From positions 70,401-134,400 of the forward strand of contig NZ_JBEWSZ010000010.1 of the NCBI RefSeq assembly GCF_040537815.1: DNA of 64,000 nucleotides, given 5' to 3'. The notes below the pieces were generated by a model, which worked only from the letters and a program-made list of their open reading frames with translations, was not told the origin of the DNA and searched no databases. Position 1 is the stretch's first letter, and each line of letters opens with the position of its first letter. The DNA comes from Mesorhizobium shangrilense (GTDB lineage: Bacteria > Pseudomonadota > Alphaproteobacteria > Rhizobiales > Rhizobiaceae). Made by a program: the position numbers and the translations under genes. Positions 1 to 9,713 of the stretch are shown here, piece after piece.

Positions 1-1
1 G

Positions 2-2227
2 TCTTCCGGTGCCTCCGTTGGCGCGCATCCAATCCTCGGCGCTCCGCTACGTGCAGCCGCTACGCCACGTCCAGTCACTGCGCGGCGGCGCGGTTTTCCC
101 TCACTTTCGGAGGGTGGAGACACGGCGCCGGTCCCGAGCCAGCCGCCAATTTCGGGTGCGGCAGTTCCCGTTTCCTCGACAGACGAAGAAATCAACACAG
201 CAAAGCGACGAATGAACGGCCTGCTTGAGGAATTTGACGCTCGCCGTCATGCGGCCATGCAACCCCTAGACGCAACGGAGGCGCAAGAGGTGATCGATCG
301 GCTCATCAATGCAGCCTCAACAGTTCTGGACTACCACGCGAGCCTGCCCCGGCCTGTGGCGCGTAGCATTCTGTCCGATGATCGGGCGCGTCAACTTCGC
401 GACGAGGCGCTCTCTGCGGCGCACCAATGCAACCGACTGGCCACCGCAACTATCTACGACTTGGAAAAGGACAGGATGCGTGCGGCGGCCGTGCTCCCCG
501 GGATGCTCCGGTCCAACACTCCCCGCGACCAGCTGAGCCGAGTGGTTTCCAGTGTGGCGAAGCACCATGTGGCCTGCATGGAGTGGTGGGAAAAGAAGGC
601 ACGGCGCTCGGAATGGGCGCGGGCCGCCTGCGCCGCAACTGTCAACTTACCAAGTACAACGGCAGAGATGCGGCAGGACGGAGAGGCCGCACTGCGGCTG
701 CATACCGGCTGGGCACTGTATACGAAGTGCATGCAGCTGCAATCGCGTGTCGCTCTAGCGCAGGTCGAGATTGAGCCGCTGGCGAGCACGTTCGGAGCAG
801 CCGTGAGCGAAGGCCTCATGGGTGAGAACGGTCGGGTGCGTCTGCTGGGAACCTTCATCGGCGACGTTTTTCCGGCATTCCTCTCGACGTATGACGCTGT
901 TCTGCGCAGCGAAGGGCGCCCGCTCGACGCGGAGCACTGCGCCGTTCTGGAAGGAGTCATGGAGCGGCTTTCGGAATTTGGATTGGCGTTGCACGACATT
1001 CTTGCCAAGCTGAGCGTCGACCGAACAGGTGCCGGCCTCCCATTGGGACTGTTGGGCCAAATCGTGGACGACGCGTGGATCACTGCACACGACGTCATGC
1101 ACTTCCTAGCACTGCAGCCGAAGACGCCGGCCATCATTGCACCGCCGGCCGACGCTGGCGCTGCGATACCGGCCGAAACTGCCGGCAAGGCTGCAGTGGC
1201 CGGAGGCACTGCAGCGCACAGGAAGGGGAAAGGCAAGAGCAAGCCGGCCGCTGGCGCCGGGAGTTCGGCCGCCGGGCGGCGGGAGCCGCAAGTCGCTCGG
1301 GGCGCCGGCGACACTGCGCCAGCAGCCACGGTTCTCGTGCGCTCGGAACTAGGCACGAAGAAGCTCGTGAGCGCGAAGGAGGCGCACGCGAGTGCCTCGG
1401 CGGCGGCGGCACACTTGGCGATCTGGCAGACCCCGGCGTCGACGGAGGCGCTGACGCGAGGACTTGAGCGGTTGGACGAACTTTTGCAGTTCGATCTGGC
1501 TGGTCAGCAAAGGGCCGTCTCGCAAGCGCGCCAGATGAAACCCGAGGACGCCGAACACGCCGTGGACACCGTGGTCGAGCGCCTGCAGACGCAGGCCGTC
1601 GAGATGCAGGCCTGTCTGGGCGCGTTGGAGGAGCCTCGTCGGCGCGTCCTACTCACGCCTGCGCAAGTGCCCGAAGTGCACGACAAAACAGTCCGGCTCA
1701 AGGAGAAGTTGTCCCAGGCGCAGGGACTGGCCAAGGTTTTGAACGAGGGAAAGGCCGCTACTACGATCGAGTGCATGAAGACCTACCCGTTTCCGTCGCA
1801 GAAGTACCTTGAACTCTTGCGGGAGGCCAAGGAGTTGACGCCTGCGGATTTACGCGCGTTGAAGGGCGAGCCAGGAACGCTGTTCGAGATCAGGCTGCAA
1901 CCCAAGGGGCTGCGCAATGGTGCAATGCCGGGTCCGATGTGGGTGCACATCCATACGAACCGGCCGGTACATGCGGGGCAGTTGGCGACGCTGGATGACG
2001 CCGGCTTCGCCGCTTGCCACGTCAAATCCAATGAACAGCGCGGCCACAATCGGCAGTGGCAGGACGCCCGGGCCGCGATCGGTCACGAGAACGTCGTGAT
2101 CCACCGCGGCAAGCTCACCCCTGCGTTCTGTAAGTCCTTGTTAACCGCAGGGCTTAGCGGCCAGACACGCCATCCGCTTGCCGAGGCGGAGCACCGGTCG
2201 ACGCAGGCTGCTCGACACGGGATGTAG
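2..2227 (+). CDS. Type III effector candidate, XopP/RipH (HLK)-like, 5' end outside the window
   Basis: The reading frame is open from base 2. An internal ATG at 212 exists, but the codons before it encode a Ser/Pro/Ala-rich stretch typical of T3SS effector N-termini, so the gene probably begins upstream of the window. From residue 1 of the ATG-212 form there is a long alpha-helical region (about 1-300), an Ala/Gly/Lys-rich linker (about 305-370), a second helical region, and a compact C-terminal block (about 555-645) with the segment MWVHIHTNRP and later NVVIHRGKLTPAFC. From memory this C-terminal block resembles the XopP/RipH effectors of Xanthomonas and Ralstonia; the family call is moderate. 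No tts box is visible because the promoter would lie outside the window. Confidence 0.7.
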   Translation, partial: SSGASVGAHPILGAPLRAAATPRPVTARRRGFPSLSEGGDTAPVPSQPPISGAAVPVSSTDEEINTAKRRMNGLLEEFDARRHAAMQPLDATEAQEVIDRLINAASTVLDYHASLPRPVARSILSDDRARQLRDEALSAAHQCNRLATATIYDLEKDRMRAAAVLPGMLRSNTPRDQLSRVVSSVAKHHVACMEWWEKKARRSEWARAACAATVNLPSTTAEMRQDGEAALRLHTGWALYTKCMQLQSRVALAQVEIEPLASTFGAAVSEGLMGENGRVRLLGTFIGDVFPAFLSTYDAVLRSEGRPLDAEHCAVLEGVMERLSEFGLALHDILAKLSVDRTGAGLPLGLLGQIVDDAWITAHDVMHFLALQPKTPAIIAPPADAGAAIPAETAGKAAVAGGTAAHRKGKGKSKPAAGAGSSAAGRREPQVARGAGDTAPAATVLVRSELGTKKLVSAKEAHASASAAAAHLAIWQTPASTEALTRGLERLDELLQFDLAGQQRAVSQARQMKPEDAEHAVDTVVERLQTQAVEMQACLGALEEPRRRVLLTPAQVPEVHDKTVRLKEKLSQAQGLAKVLNEGKAATTIECMKTYPFPSQKYLELLREAKELTPADLRALKGEPGTLFEIRLQPKGLRNGAMPGPMWVHIHTNRPVHAGQLATLDDAGFAACHVKSNEQRGHNRQWQDARAAIGHENVVIHRGKLTPAFCKSLLTAGLSGQTRHPLAEAEHRSTQAARHGM

Positions 2228-2264
2228 TCGGGGGCTCGCAGTAGAGTGCCGCTTGTGGTGATAC

Positions 2265-3110
2265 CATGAGTCAGTTGAGCCTCTTTGGTCTTGAGCCAAA
2301 CAGCGAATGCCGCGAGCTGCACGAGTTGCCGGCCACGCAACTCAAGTACCGCAAAGAGGCCGAGCGGTGCTGTCGCGTCATCTGAGGTTGGACCTGACAG
2401 CGCCCCTCGCCGCCATCCGGCTCGCCGCCGAGATCGAGCGGAAGATCGTCCGGCGACCGGAGCAGGCGCAATCGATCCGGTTCACCGGCTTCGGCGCATC
2501 GGAACTCGCCAATGGCATGTTGCCCGGCGAAGACGGATTTCGGGAGGGCGGACGAGCTCGAGGAGGCGCCCCGAATACGCTCGCTCGCTCGCCGCAGCCG
2601 GTATGCGCGCTTCACGCCGCAGCTCATCGTCCAGGCGATCCGGGCTGGATTGCTGCAGCCCGGCGGGCGCGGGGGCAGGGTGCTGGAAGCGGGCATAGGG
2701 ACGAGAATGTTTCCGGCGCTGATGCCAAAGGGACTGCGTAAGGTTTCCCACGTCACCGGGATCGAGCTCGATCCGGTGACCGCACGCGTCGCGCGCGCCA
2801 GTATCCTCACCGGCGACTTCGCCCGCACCGGGCTGCCGGCGAATTTCGATCTCGCCATTGCTCCGCCTTTCTCCGATCGCGTATCGCTCAATGGGTTTGC
2901 GTCTTCACGACAACCGCATCGTGCGCTCGATTGATCTCTTGAAGCCGGGCGGGCTCGCGGCTTCGTGACGTGTTCCGGCACCATGGACAAGATCGACAGC
3001 CGAGCGCACGAGCATATCGCGAGGTCGGTCTCAGTGTCGACCATCAAGCGCCGCCGTCTTTCTCGCCTGGAATTGTGCGCAGCCGGGCGCCCGCTGAACA
3101 AAAAAAGCAC
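2265..3110 (+). pseudogene. Remnant of a plasmid/ICE-type DNA methylase-helicase gene
   Basis: An ATG at 2265 opens a short frame (MSQLSLFGLEP...) that stops at 2382. The homology continues in other frames: LDLTAPLAAIRLAAEIERK, a SAM-binding-like block (GGRVLEAGIGTRMFPAL, GIELDPVTARVAR) and, near 2965-3030, a segment reading CSGTMDKIDSRAHEHIA. Large methylase-helicase proteins of rhizobial plasmids and integrative elements carry these blocks in this order in a single frame. Several frameshifts and the missing C-terminal helicase part make it a dead fragment. It lies between an effector and an integrase remnant, consistent with an old mobile-element junction. Confidence 0.6.
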
Positions 3111-3570
3111 GTATCACCAGTCCTGGCCGACATCCCAACAAGCACGCCTCTCGCCCGACGGAAGGAGGCGATCCCGCCCGAAGATCTGGCCGCCGTCCTG
3201 GAGGCGCTCGACCGGGGGACTTAGCGTGGCCGCCGCGACCCTGCTCATTGGCTTTTCCGGCGGCTTGCGCCGTTCCGAGATCGTCTGCCTCGGCCGACGC
3301 CCCGATCAGTTAGAGGATGGCCGCGGCTGGATCGATTTCTTCTCCGCAAAGGGCTGCTGGTGACCTTGTGCGGAAGAACCGGCTGGCGAGAAGGTCGAGA
3401 TCGGCCTTGGGTCTTCCGACACTCCCGCCCGGTCGCGGCGCTCGAAGCTTGGCGAAGCTTGGCCGCATCGCTCTTGAACCGCTGCTCCGGCGCCCTCCGG
3501 CCAGGGCAAGGCCGTGGGGGCGGATCGGCCTAATGTTCTACTTCTTGTCCTCCGTGCGGTCCCGGACGCG
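3080..3570 (+). pseudogene. Tyrosine recombinase (phage-type integrase) remnant
   Basis: Translated pieces in two plus frames match the core of a tyrosine recombinase: KEAIPPEDLAAVLEALDRGT, then LLIGFSGGLRRSEIV (the region with the first catalytic Arg), then DGRGWIDFF. The frame breaks at about 3225 and 3360, and the C-terminal His-x-x-Arg and Tyr blocks are not recognisable. It probably belonged to a mobile element with the neighbouring methylase remnant. No att site could be identified. Confidence 0.6.
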
Positions 3571-3599
3571 CAGGCGGTGATGATCGAGCCGGACCACCT

Positions 3600-4218
3600 G
3601 CGGGCGCAAGGACTTCCAGATCTGGCGGCGCGCTCAAGCGCAAAAAAGCTTTCAATCGGCGGCGCAGGCGCGCCGCGTGTTGGCGCCGCTCGCCACCTCG
3701 ACATAGTCGAGGGCGCGTCGGCGGCAGGCGAGGGGACCCCACGATCGCGCCACAATCGGAAGCGCTGGTGCTCTTGTGCATCGCTATTTTCAGCCGATCA
3801 CGCGTGGCGAACTGCCGCCTCTTCTGCAAAGAGGTATCGCATGTCCGATCGGCGCCGTGTGACCGCGGAATTTGTCGCCTCGGGTTCCGCGCTCGCGGCA
3901 GCGCGGTGCGCCCGACGACGATTCTCACCATCGAATTTCAGAGGCCCCCTTATTGTGCCCTATCGCGCCCAATGTTGGCGAGCGAACGATCCCTGCCAAT
4001 CGCTTCACGCGGGCCTCTCCGAGAAGTTCCGAAGCAAGCTAGCTCGTAGCTCAGTCCTAAGTGTTTGAAAGTCGATCGAGCTCGCCGGCGTCGATCTTTT
4101 CATCATCAGTCGCTGACGAGTGACTTAACGCATTACCGACGACGGAAAGTGATGATGGGTTACCTTGAACGGGTGTAACTTATGATTTACATTCACGCTT
4201 CTCAGAGAGCACTGCGAG
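3600..4218 (+). other. Intergenic stretch with no recognised gene
   Basis: Several open frames on both strands cross this stretch, but none has a recognisable motif, a convincing ribosome-binding site or a product resembling a known family. The last 150 bases before 4219 are comparatively AT-rich and could hold the promoter of the following two-gene cluster. Confidence 0.4.
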
Positions 4219-4811
4219 ATGCGCAATGGTGGCTATCACCCGAGACAGATCAAAGGCACGTGGGCGGATGGATATGCGCTCGACATCCATACGACCGGAA
4301 GTGTCTATCTCGGCGTGAATGAATATGGGCACGACGTCTACGACACCACACGCTCGGAAGTCGGCGAGTTACTCTACCGCTTGAAATATCGGACCGACCT
4401 TAAGGCCGCTGAGGAACTGATCGCGGTGGCAGCGGCCCACATCGCGCCACCGTCGCGAATCTCGATGTGATGGTTCCAGTTCCGCCCTCTGGGGTTAGAG
4501 CTGTCCAACCCGTTATCACGTTGGCCAACGGAATCGGGGCCACCCTCAACATCCCGGTTGCGAACTGCATCGTGACCACGCGTCCGCCAACACAATTGAA
4601 GGGCGTGGTGGATCCACAGCGCCGTCGCGAACTGCTTGAAGGGCTCTACGTGCTGAACGGCGATCCAGTTCGCGGTCGTCGCGTTCTCCTGTTTGATGAT
4701 CTATTTCGGTCCGGATCGACAATGAACGCCATAACAAACGTGTTGATGGGGCAGGGAGGTGCGGCGAGCGTCCACGCGCTTACAATCACACGCACTAGGA
4801 GCAATCAATGA
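4219..4811 (+). pseudogene. ComF-like phosphoribosyltransferase, split by a one-base frameshift
   Basis: The N-terminal half (4219-4470) encodes ALDIHTTGSVYLGVNEYGH and a helical GELLYRLKYR segment. The C-terminal half (frame entering by about 4443, ending 4811) encodes MVPVPPS and the phosphoribosyl-pyrophosphate loop VLLFDDLFRSGSTMNA. Reading upstream from 4467 in the second frame gives VANLDVMVPVPPS, which joins naturally to AAAHIA of the first, so one protein of about 195 residues was interrupted near 4440-4450. An in-frame GTG at 4467 could in principle start the second half. The stop overlaps the next gene's start (4808), so the two were translationally coupled. Function on a nucleobase or nucleotide is inferred from the fold only. 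Confidence 0.65.
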
Positions 4812-5652
4812 ACACGGTTTTTGTAGGAGGCTCGCGCCACGTCTCGCGGCTACCAAGCCAGGTCAAGGAGCGGCTCGACAATGTGAGGAAAAGCGGATTG
4901 CGCGTTGTCGTCGGCGACGCCAACGGTGCGGACAAAGCCGTTCAGAAGTATCTCGTAGAGACGTCTTATCCCGAGGTCACCGTGTTTTGCTCCGGGCAAG
5001 CTGCCGCAATAATCTTGGCAACTGGCCGGAAGAACATATCAGTGTGGACAAGTCGGCGAAGGGTTTTCAGTTCTATGCCGCGAAGGATCGCGTCATGGCC
5101 CGCGAGGCCGACTTCGGTCTGATGATCTGGGACGGCAAGAGTCCGGGCACGGCGCTAAACGTCCTGCGTCTCGTCCGCGCAGGCAAGAAGGCCGTCCTTT
5201 TCAACGTCCCCGCTCGTCGGGCAGTGACGTTCAAGGCGGCGGGTGACTGGGAAGAGTTTCTGAACCAGGGTGATGAGGAACTGCAGCGGGGGCTTCGCGA
5301 ACGGGCGACTGATGAAGAATGGCAGCCGCACAACGTTTCCGACCAGCCAGATATGCTTGATGCGCTGACGGCATCGGCGCCGCCGGACGAACTGGCCCCG
5401 TTTCAGAGTGAGACCGAGCTGCATGCGGCGATGAACGAGGCACTCAGCACCGGTGATGCCAAGGCGATTGTCGAAGCTCTCGGAAATATCGCGCGAGCAC
5501 GCGGCATGAGTAAGATCGCGCGTGATACCGGCCTTGCGCGCGAAGGGCTGTATCGGGCTCTAAGCGCCGACGGCAACCCCGAATTCTCGACAGTACTAAA
5601 AGTCCTTACGGCCGTTGGATTCAAGCTCACCACCACGAAAGCGGCAGCCTGA
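4808..5652 (+). pseudogene. SLOG (YspA-like) Rossmann domain fused to an HI1420-type antidote HTH, one-base frameshift
   Basis: The first 65 residues (MNTVFVGGSRH, then VVVGDANGADKAVQKYL) carry the GSR and G-x-(A/N)-GAD signatures of SLOG nucleotide-binding proteins. The frame breaks near 4997-5005: the second frame continues CRNNLGNWPEEHISV, DFGLMIWDGKSPGT and GKKAVLFNVP, which complete the Rossmann fold. After a linker (about 5290-5400) comes an addiction-module-antidote type domain: ETELHAAMNEALSTGD, ARGMSKIARDTGLAREGLYRAL, STVLKVLTAVGFKL. In relatives known to me this HTH is a free-standing small antitoxin, so the fusion is unusual. It overlaps the phosphoribosyltransferase gene by four bases. 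Function is not assigned beyond nucleotide sensing and DNA binding. Confidence 0.6.
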
Positions 5653-5689
5653 CAATTGGGACGCGCAACCACGTTCCAAGTGCAAGGCT

Positions 5690-6043
5690 GCCTTCACACC
5701 AGGTCTGATCCATGAAGCCGCCCTCAAAGCGTGCTATGATGCATACGATGGGCGAATACCTGTGAGCGCCGCGCGCAATGCTTTTTTCGGCTTTGCAAAA
5801 CGGGCCGCCATATTGGAAGATGCAACCTCCGCGATGCAGTGGCTCGTTGCCTGTAAGTCGAGCACCGGAAAAAAGTACAAGTGTAGGCGTCGGCGACATG
5901 TGGCTGGCGCCGCCGCGGAGGGCTGTGTGTTGAGATTTCACGCTAGCGAAGCAGAAGCAATCCTCAAGGATGGACGGAACCGTTCGGCTGGGCAAAGAGG
6001 TGCGACCGAGCTATGCCGCATGATGGCCGTGGAGGAGCGGTGA
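5690..6043 (+). pseudogene. Possible decayed DUF982-like fragment
   Basis: A plus frame contains EAALKACYDAYDGRIPVSAARNAFFGFAKRAAI split over 5712-5815. The pattern of a helix, 'ACxxAxxGxxP', then 'ARxAF..AA..A.I' is that of the C-terminal half of DUF982 proteins, the family of the next gene. The remainder up to 6043 is basic and low-similarity and may not be coding. Weak call. Confidence 0.3.
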
Positions 6044-6044
6044 G

Positions 6045-6293
6045 ATGACCGCGTTGAACAGATTTGAGAGGCCAGTCGTTGTTCAGGCTGGCCGCCACAG
6101 CTCGGAGCGTATCGTGTTCAGTATCAATGACGCGGCCGCGATCTTGCTCCGTGATCTTCATCGCCAGACTGTGAAACGGAAGGTAGCGATGGACGCCTGT
6201 CTGCAGGTATTGCGCGGTGAAGCTCATCCGCCAGCCGCTCGAAGAGCTTTCGTGGCAGCCGCGCTCGAAGCAAAGATTCTGCGCTGCGATTAA
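6045..6293 (+). CDS. DUF982 family small protein
   Basis: An 82-residue protein preceded by GGAGGAGCGGTGAG, a good ribosome-binding site about 7 bases before ATG. It contains PVVVQAG near the start, a central helix (FSINDAAAILLRD) and the C-terminal pattern GEAHPPAARRAFVAAALEAKIL seen in DUF982 proteins, which are small, abundant in Rhizobiales and of unknown function. It appears intact. The neighbours are a decayed SLOG fusion gene and IS110 debris, so no operon role can be inferred. Confidence 0.65.
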   Translation: MTALNRFERPVVVQAGRHSSERIVFSINDAAAILLRDLHRQTVKRKVAMDACLQVLRGEAHPPAARRAFVAAALEAKILRCD

Positions 6294-6539
6294 AGGAATC
6301 CTCGCATCGCGCGAGTTTTATCGCTGATTTCGCAGTTTAGCCATTCTGTCACGTTCCCTCCACAGGCGGGGCGCTGCCCGTGATTACCCAGGCGCTGCGT
6401 GTCGGCAAACGGCAAAAAAACGAGCTGCCTGAACTGGCAAGATCCGGCAAATGCCTCGAAATTAGCGTTAACTAGCTAGCGTGTCAGTGTGTCAGGTTCC
6501 GAACATAGACGACGCCGCTGCTACCCGACCAGCTTCACG

Positions 6540-6795
6540 GAGCGTAGATGACGGGCCAGGTAAAGTTTCGCCGGAAGTTGCTACGCGGACAGTTTCTGCG
6601 CTTGATGGAAAGCCCGCCTGCGGCTGTCGTTGCCAAGGATCACGACGTTTATCGAAGTTCACATACGTTGGTCGTATCCGCTCATCCCTTGCTTCTCTCC
6701 GCCTTCGTGCTGGCAGATTCCGCCTTGCCTCGCGGCTCGGCGTACTGGATATCCGGCGGCTACTGAGCCAAAGCGTCGGAACCAACATTTTTTTA
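6540..6795 (+). pseudogene. IS110 family transposase remnant
   Basis: One plus frame encodes TGQVKFRRKLLRGQFLRLMESPPAAVV, nearly the N-terminal block of the IS110 transposase found further right in the window. A second frame encodes GVLDIRRLL, the block from near its C-terminus. About 700 bases of the transposase are missing between them, so this is an internally deleted copy, opposite in orientation to the copy at 8439-9466. Confidence 0.6.
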
Positions 6796-6817
6796 GTACT
6801 AAAGCGGTCATCGTTTT

Positions 6818-7615
6818 CTACCCCACGATCGGGTCGGCCAACATGTGCGGAAGTGATTGGCTTTCTGCTATCCACCAGTCAATGCAAGCGTCAGCAAGGA
6901 TATTAATCGGGTCGACAATGTCATTGTCGTCTGCGAGATCTCCGCAGATCGCGGACATTTCACTGCAAGCTAGGATAATTTTGTCGGGCTCGAAAGATCT
7001 GGCGGCTTGGACAAGTCTCATTAGATTTTCCTGTGCATCTGTTGTGTTACCGGACTTCACGTCAGCTATTATCTTGATGGTATCATCCTGAAGTTTCTTG
7101 AGGTTGCGAAAAAACTCTTTGCCGAAGTCGTTTTCATCTGGTCCAGCGTAAAGCCCATTTTGCATTGAGGCGCTCGTTCCCAAGGAAATTGAGCGAAGGT
7201 TGTGTGCTTCGCTGCCACGTGAGTCCTCTATGGCTTGTCGTGTGATCTCTACCATATCGATAAATTTTACTGACAGCGCTTGTTTAATCTCTGTGGCCCA
7301 GAGATGTGCAGTATTGCAGGGGATAGCAAGTGCTCCGCATCCAGCTTTCTCTAGCCAATACGCGCGTTCCAAAATTTGCCGCAAGGGGGCGTCGCTGCCG
7401 ATTGAAATTGCATGCGAACGATCAGGGATATTGGGAACCGATAGACAAATAAACGGGATGTGATCCTGGTCTCTTTCAACTCGGCTTTTGCGAGCCAGAA
7501 CCTCCAAGAATTTAGCAGTCGCCAAGCTTCCCATTCCGCCGACCACTCCAAGTGGGTTTCGTTGCCCAAGAAGTCCGGGAGATGGGGGATTACGTTGCGG
7601 GATGGCGTCGATCAT
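6818..7615 (-). CDS. Aspartate/glutamate racemase family protein
   Basis: A 265-residue protein of the PLP-independent amino-acid racemase family, which interconverts L- and D-aspartate or related acids with two active-site cysteines. The N-terminal strand and loop read PLGVVGGMGSLATAKF. The first cysteine is C100 in AIPCNTAH, and the second is C217 in ILACSEM, where most relatives have G-C-T-E. Both halves are complete, so the gene looks intact. It sits alone between an IS110 remnant and a full-length but frameshifted IS110 copy and looks less GC-rich than its neighbours, suggesting cargo from another source. Substrate cannot be set from sequence: D-aspartate, D-glutamate or hydantoin-type substrates are all possible. 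Confidence 0.75.
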   Translation of the reverse strand: MIDAIPQRNPPSPGLLGQRNPLGVVGGMGSLATAKFLEVLARKSRVERDQDHIPFICLSVPNIPDRSHAISIGSDAPLRQILERAYWLEKAGCGALAIPCNTAHLWATEIKQALSVKFIDMVEITRQAIEDSRGSEAHNLRSISLGTSASMQNGLYAGPDENDFGKEFFRNLKKLQDDTIKIIADVKSGNTTDAQENLMRLVQAARSFEPDKIILACSEMSAICGDLADDNDIVDPINILADACIDWWIAESQSLPHMLADPIVG

Positions 7616-8438
7616 CGAAAATTCCTATTGTTGAGGTTTGCGCCCGCGATCATCTGTGAGGCCGGCCCTCCGCGGTTTCCGTTTGCGTGTTCTCAATAGC
7701 GAAATGTTCTCTACCTGCTCCGCCGCGTGTGCGGGATGCCCGGCATCGCTGGAGCCATGACGACGCGGATCCGCCTAGAATTGCCGAGCTTTGTTGACGC
7801 ACGATGAGCGCATCAAAAATCGTGCCAACTTCGCTGAAAGAGACCTGGATAAAGTTTTGATATCAAGATCAGGTATTTAAGCCAGAGCGCGGTACGAAAT
7901 TGGGCCACACACCACTATTTAGCAGGCGCGACAAACCCGACAGGGCATGATGGTCGATGGCCGGGTAGAGATAGCGCCAATGCCGGAGTTTTCGCGTAGG
8001 TCTCGGCAATTGAACCGCCCGCAACGCTGGTTCCAGCGCGCGCTCACAGGAAATGCTGTTCGGAAAACTCGGCACGACCGGGAAATCATGCGGACCCTCT
8101 GGTCACGGATACCGCCGGCACTGCAATTGCTGAACGTTTATTGCGCCGCCACGGGTCGTCAGATGCGTCGAAGCCCGGACGGTAACCTTATAATCAAATC
8201 AGCAATAGCTGTCTTTGGTTGATACAGGCCGCGTACGATTTTGAGCAGCTCTTCTGTGGTTGCCGCCCGTTGTGCAAGTCGTTTCTGACCTTTTGAACGT
8301 GTGATCGAATGCGGTCTTCTGTCAGGCCTTCACTTGCGGCGTTTTCAGAAGCCGCTGGCGATCCGGATAGTTCGATCTTGCGCCCATTCAGGTCATCGAC
8401 TTATCACACCTCGTTGCCGACATTGACGAAAGCTGCGT
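7616..8438. other. Intergenic stretch with no recognised gene
   Basis: Short open frames occur on both strands (for example 7947-8222 plus and 7869-8075 minus), but none has a recognisable domain or a clear ribosome-binding site. The last 60 bases probably include the 3' flank of the IS110 element. The stretch likely combines the racemase promoter with transposon debris. Confidence 0.4.
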
Positions 8439-9466
8439 TCATGCAGCCGCCGTCAGCGCCGGATTCCGATAATCTTCCTGCCGCGTCAGCATCGTCCAGA
8501 TCATACGCGCCATCTTGTTCGCCAGCGCGATCGCCACCAGCATTCGGGGCTTTCTTCCAAGCATACGCACCATCCAGGTTTCAATGGATGTTTCCTTGCG
8601 GCTCGCCCAATTCACGCGAGCCATGGCGCCGATGATCAGCAGCCGACGAATGTCGACCTGCCCGGCTCTCGAGATCTTGCCCAGCCTTTCCTTGCCGCCG
8701 GACGAAAACTGTCGCGGCACGAGGCCGAGCCAGGCGGCAAAGTTGCGCCCCGATTTGAAGTTTTCCATCGTCGGGGCAAACGCCTCGACGGCCACAGCGG
8801 TCATTGGCCCGATACCCGGCATAGTCTGAAGACGCCGGGCAACATCGGTCTGCTTGGCGAGAGAGGCTAGCTTCTGGGTCTTGCTGTCAATTCTGACGGT
8901 CTTTTCACCGATTTGTGCCAAGAGATCACGGCCCTCTTCGCGTACGAGATCGGGCAGGTCACTAGCCGTGTCGTTCAGTATGGCTTCCAACCGCTTGACG
9001 TGTCCGATGCCCACGGGAACGACATGCCCATATTCATAGAGCATTGCGCGTAGCGCATTCACCAATTCCGTGCGTTGATGGACAATGCGTTCTCGCGCCC
9101 GGAATAGAATAGCCCGCGCTTGCTGATCCGGTGTCTTAGGTTCGACAAAGCGCATTTCCGGCTGCCGCGCCGCAATGACAATCGCTTCTGCATCAGCAGC
9201 GTCGTTCTTCTGACGTTTCCGGAAAGGGCGCACATATTGTGGCGCGATCAACTTGGCCTCATGACCCAGCGCCATCAACTCGCGTGCCCAGTAGTGGACG
9301 CTCCCGCAGGCCTCCATGACGACAACAGCGGCCGGCTGGCTCAGCATGAAACGCAGAAACTGCCCGCGCGACAACTTCTTGCGAAACAGCACCTCCCCGT
9401 CATCGATCCCCCATGGAGCTGGAAAACATTTTTTGCCAGATCAACCCCAATCATAATATTCTTCAT
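8439..9466 (-). pseudogene. IS110 family transposase, N-terminal frameshift
   Basis: The body (8439-9392, 317 residues) contains the Piv/IS110 N-terminal core (KNDAADAEAI, PQYVRPFRKR) and the C-terminal transposase_20 domain (LQTMPGIGPMTAVAV, FAAWLGLVPRQFSSGGK, GQVDIRRLLIIGAM). The true N-terminus, starting at ATG 9466 (MKNIMIGVDLAKNVFQLHG), carries the first Asp of the DEDD site but lies in another frame. A run of four Gs near 9396, where five are needed for ...TGEVLF..., explains the shift. As written, no full-length transposase can be made without frameshifting. IS110 elements lack terminal inverted repeats, so element ends were not set. Confidence 0.7.
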
Positions 9467-9713
9467 TTGCCATCCTCTCCGCTGCGTGACCTTTACGGAT
9501 CACAACTTTGGCACACTGCGATGCCGTCTGGGGAGGGCGGCAACCACCCCATCTTGTTCTGACCCCTTTGAAGCGCAGCCGCGTGCTGCGACAAAGCCTT
9601 CAGCGTTCAAGTCAGTTTTGTTCTCTAGAGCACATCCTTTGATTGATGAATCGATTGTGATGTGACGATGGGGTGTTTTGCTGATTCAACGTCCACGTCT
9701 ACGGAGGTGGAAG

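Noticed and set aside
454..1356. 300-codon open frame on the minus strand
   Set aside because: Ser/Arg-rich antisense shadow of the first effector gene.
4808..5652. Free-standing HigA-type antitoxin gene starting at the internal Met near 5431
   Set aside because: The helix before that Met belongs to the same antidote family domain and is in frame with the SLOG domain, with no ribosome-binding site before the Met, so a fusion is the better reading.
9500..9525. TGGCAC followed by GATGC as a sigma-54 promoter
   Set aside because: The -12 element is not TTGCW, and no NifA site or target gene is next to it.
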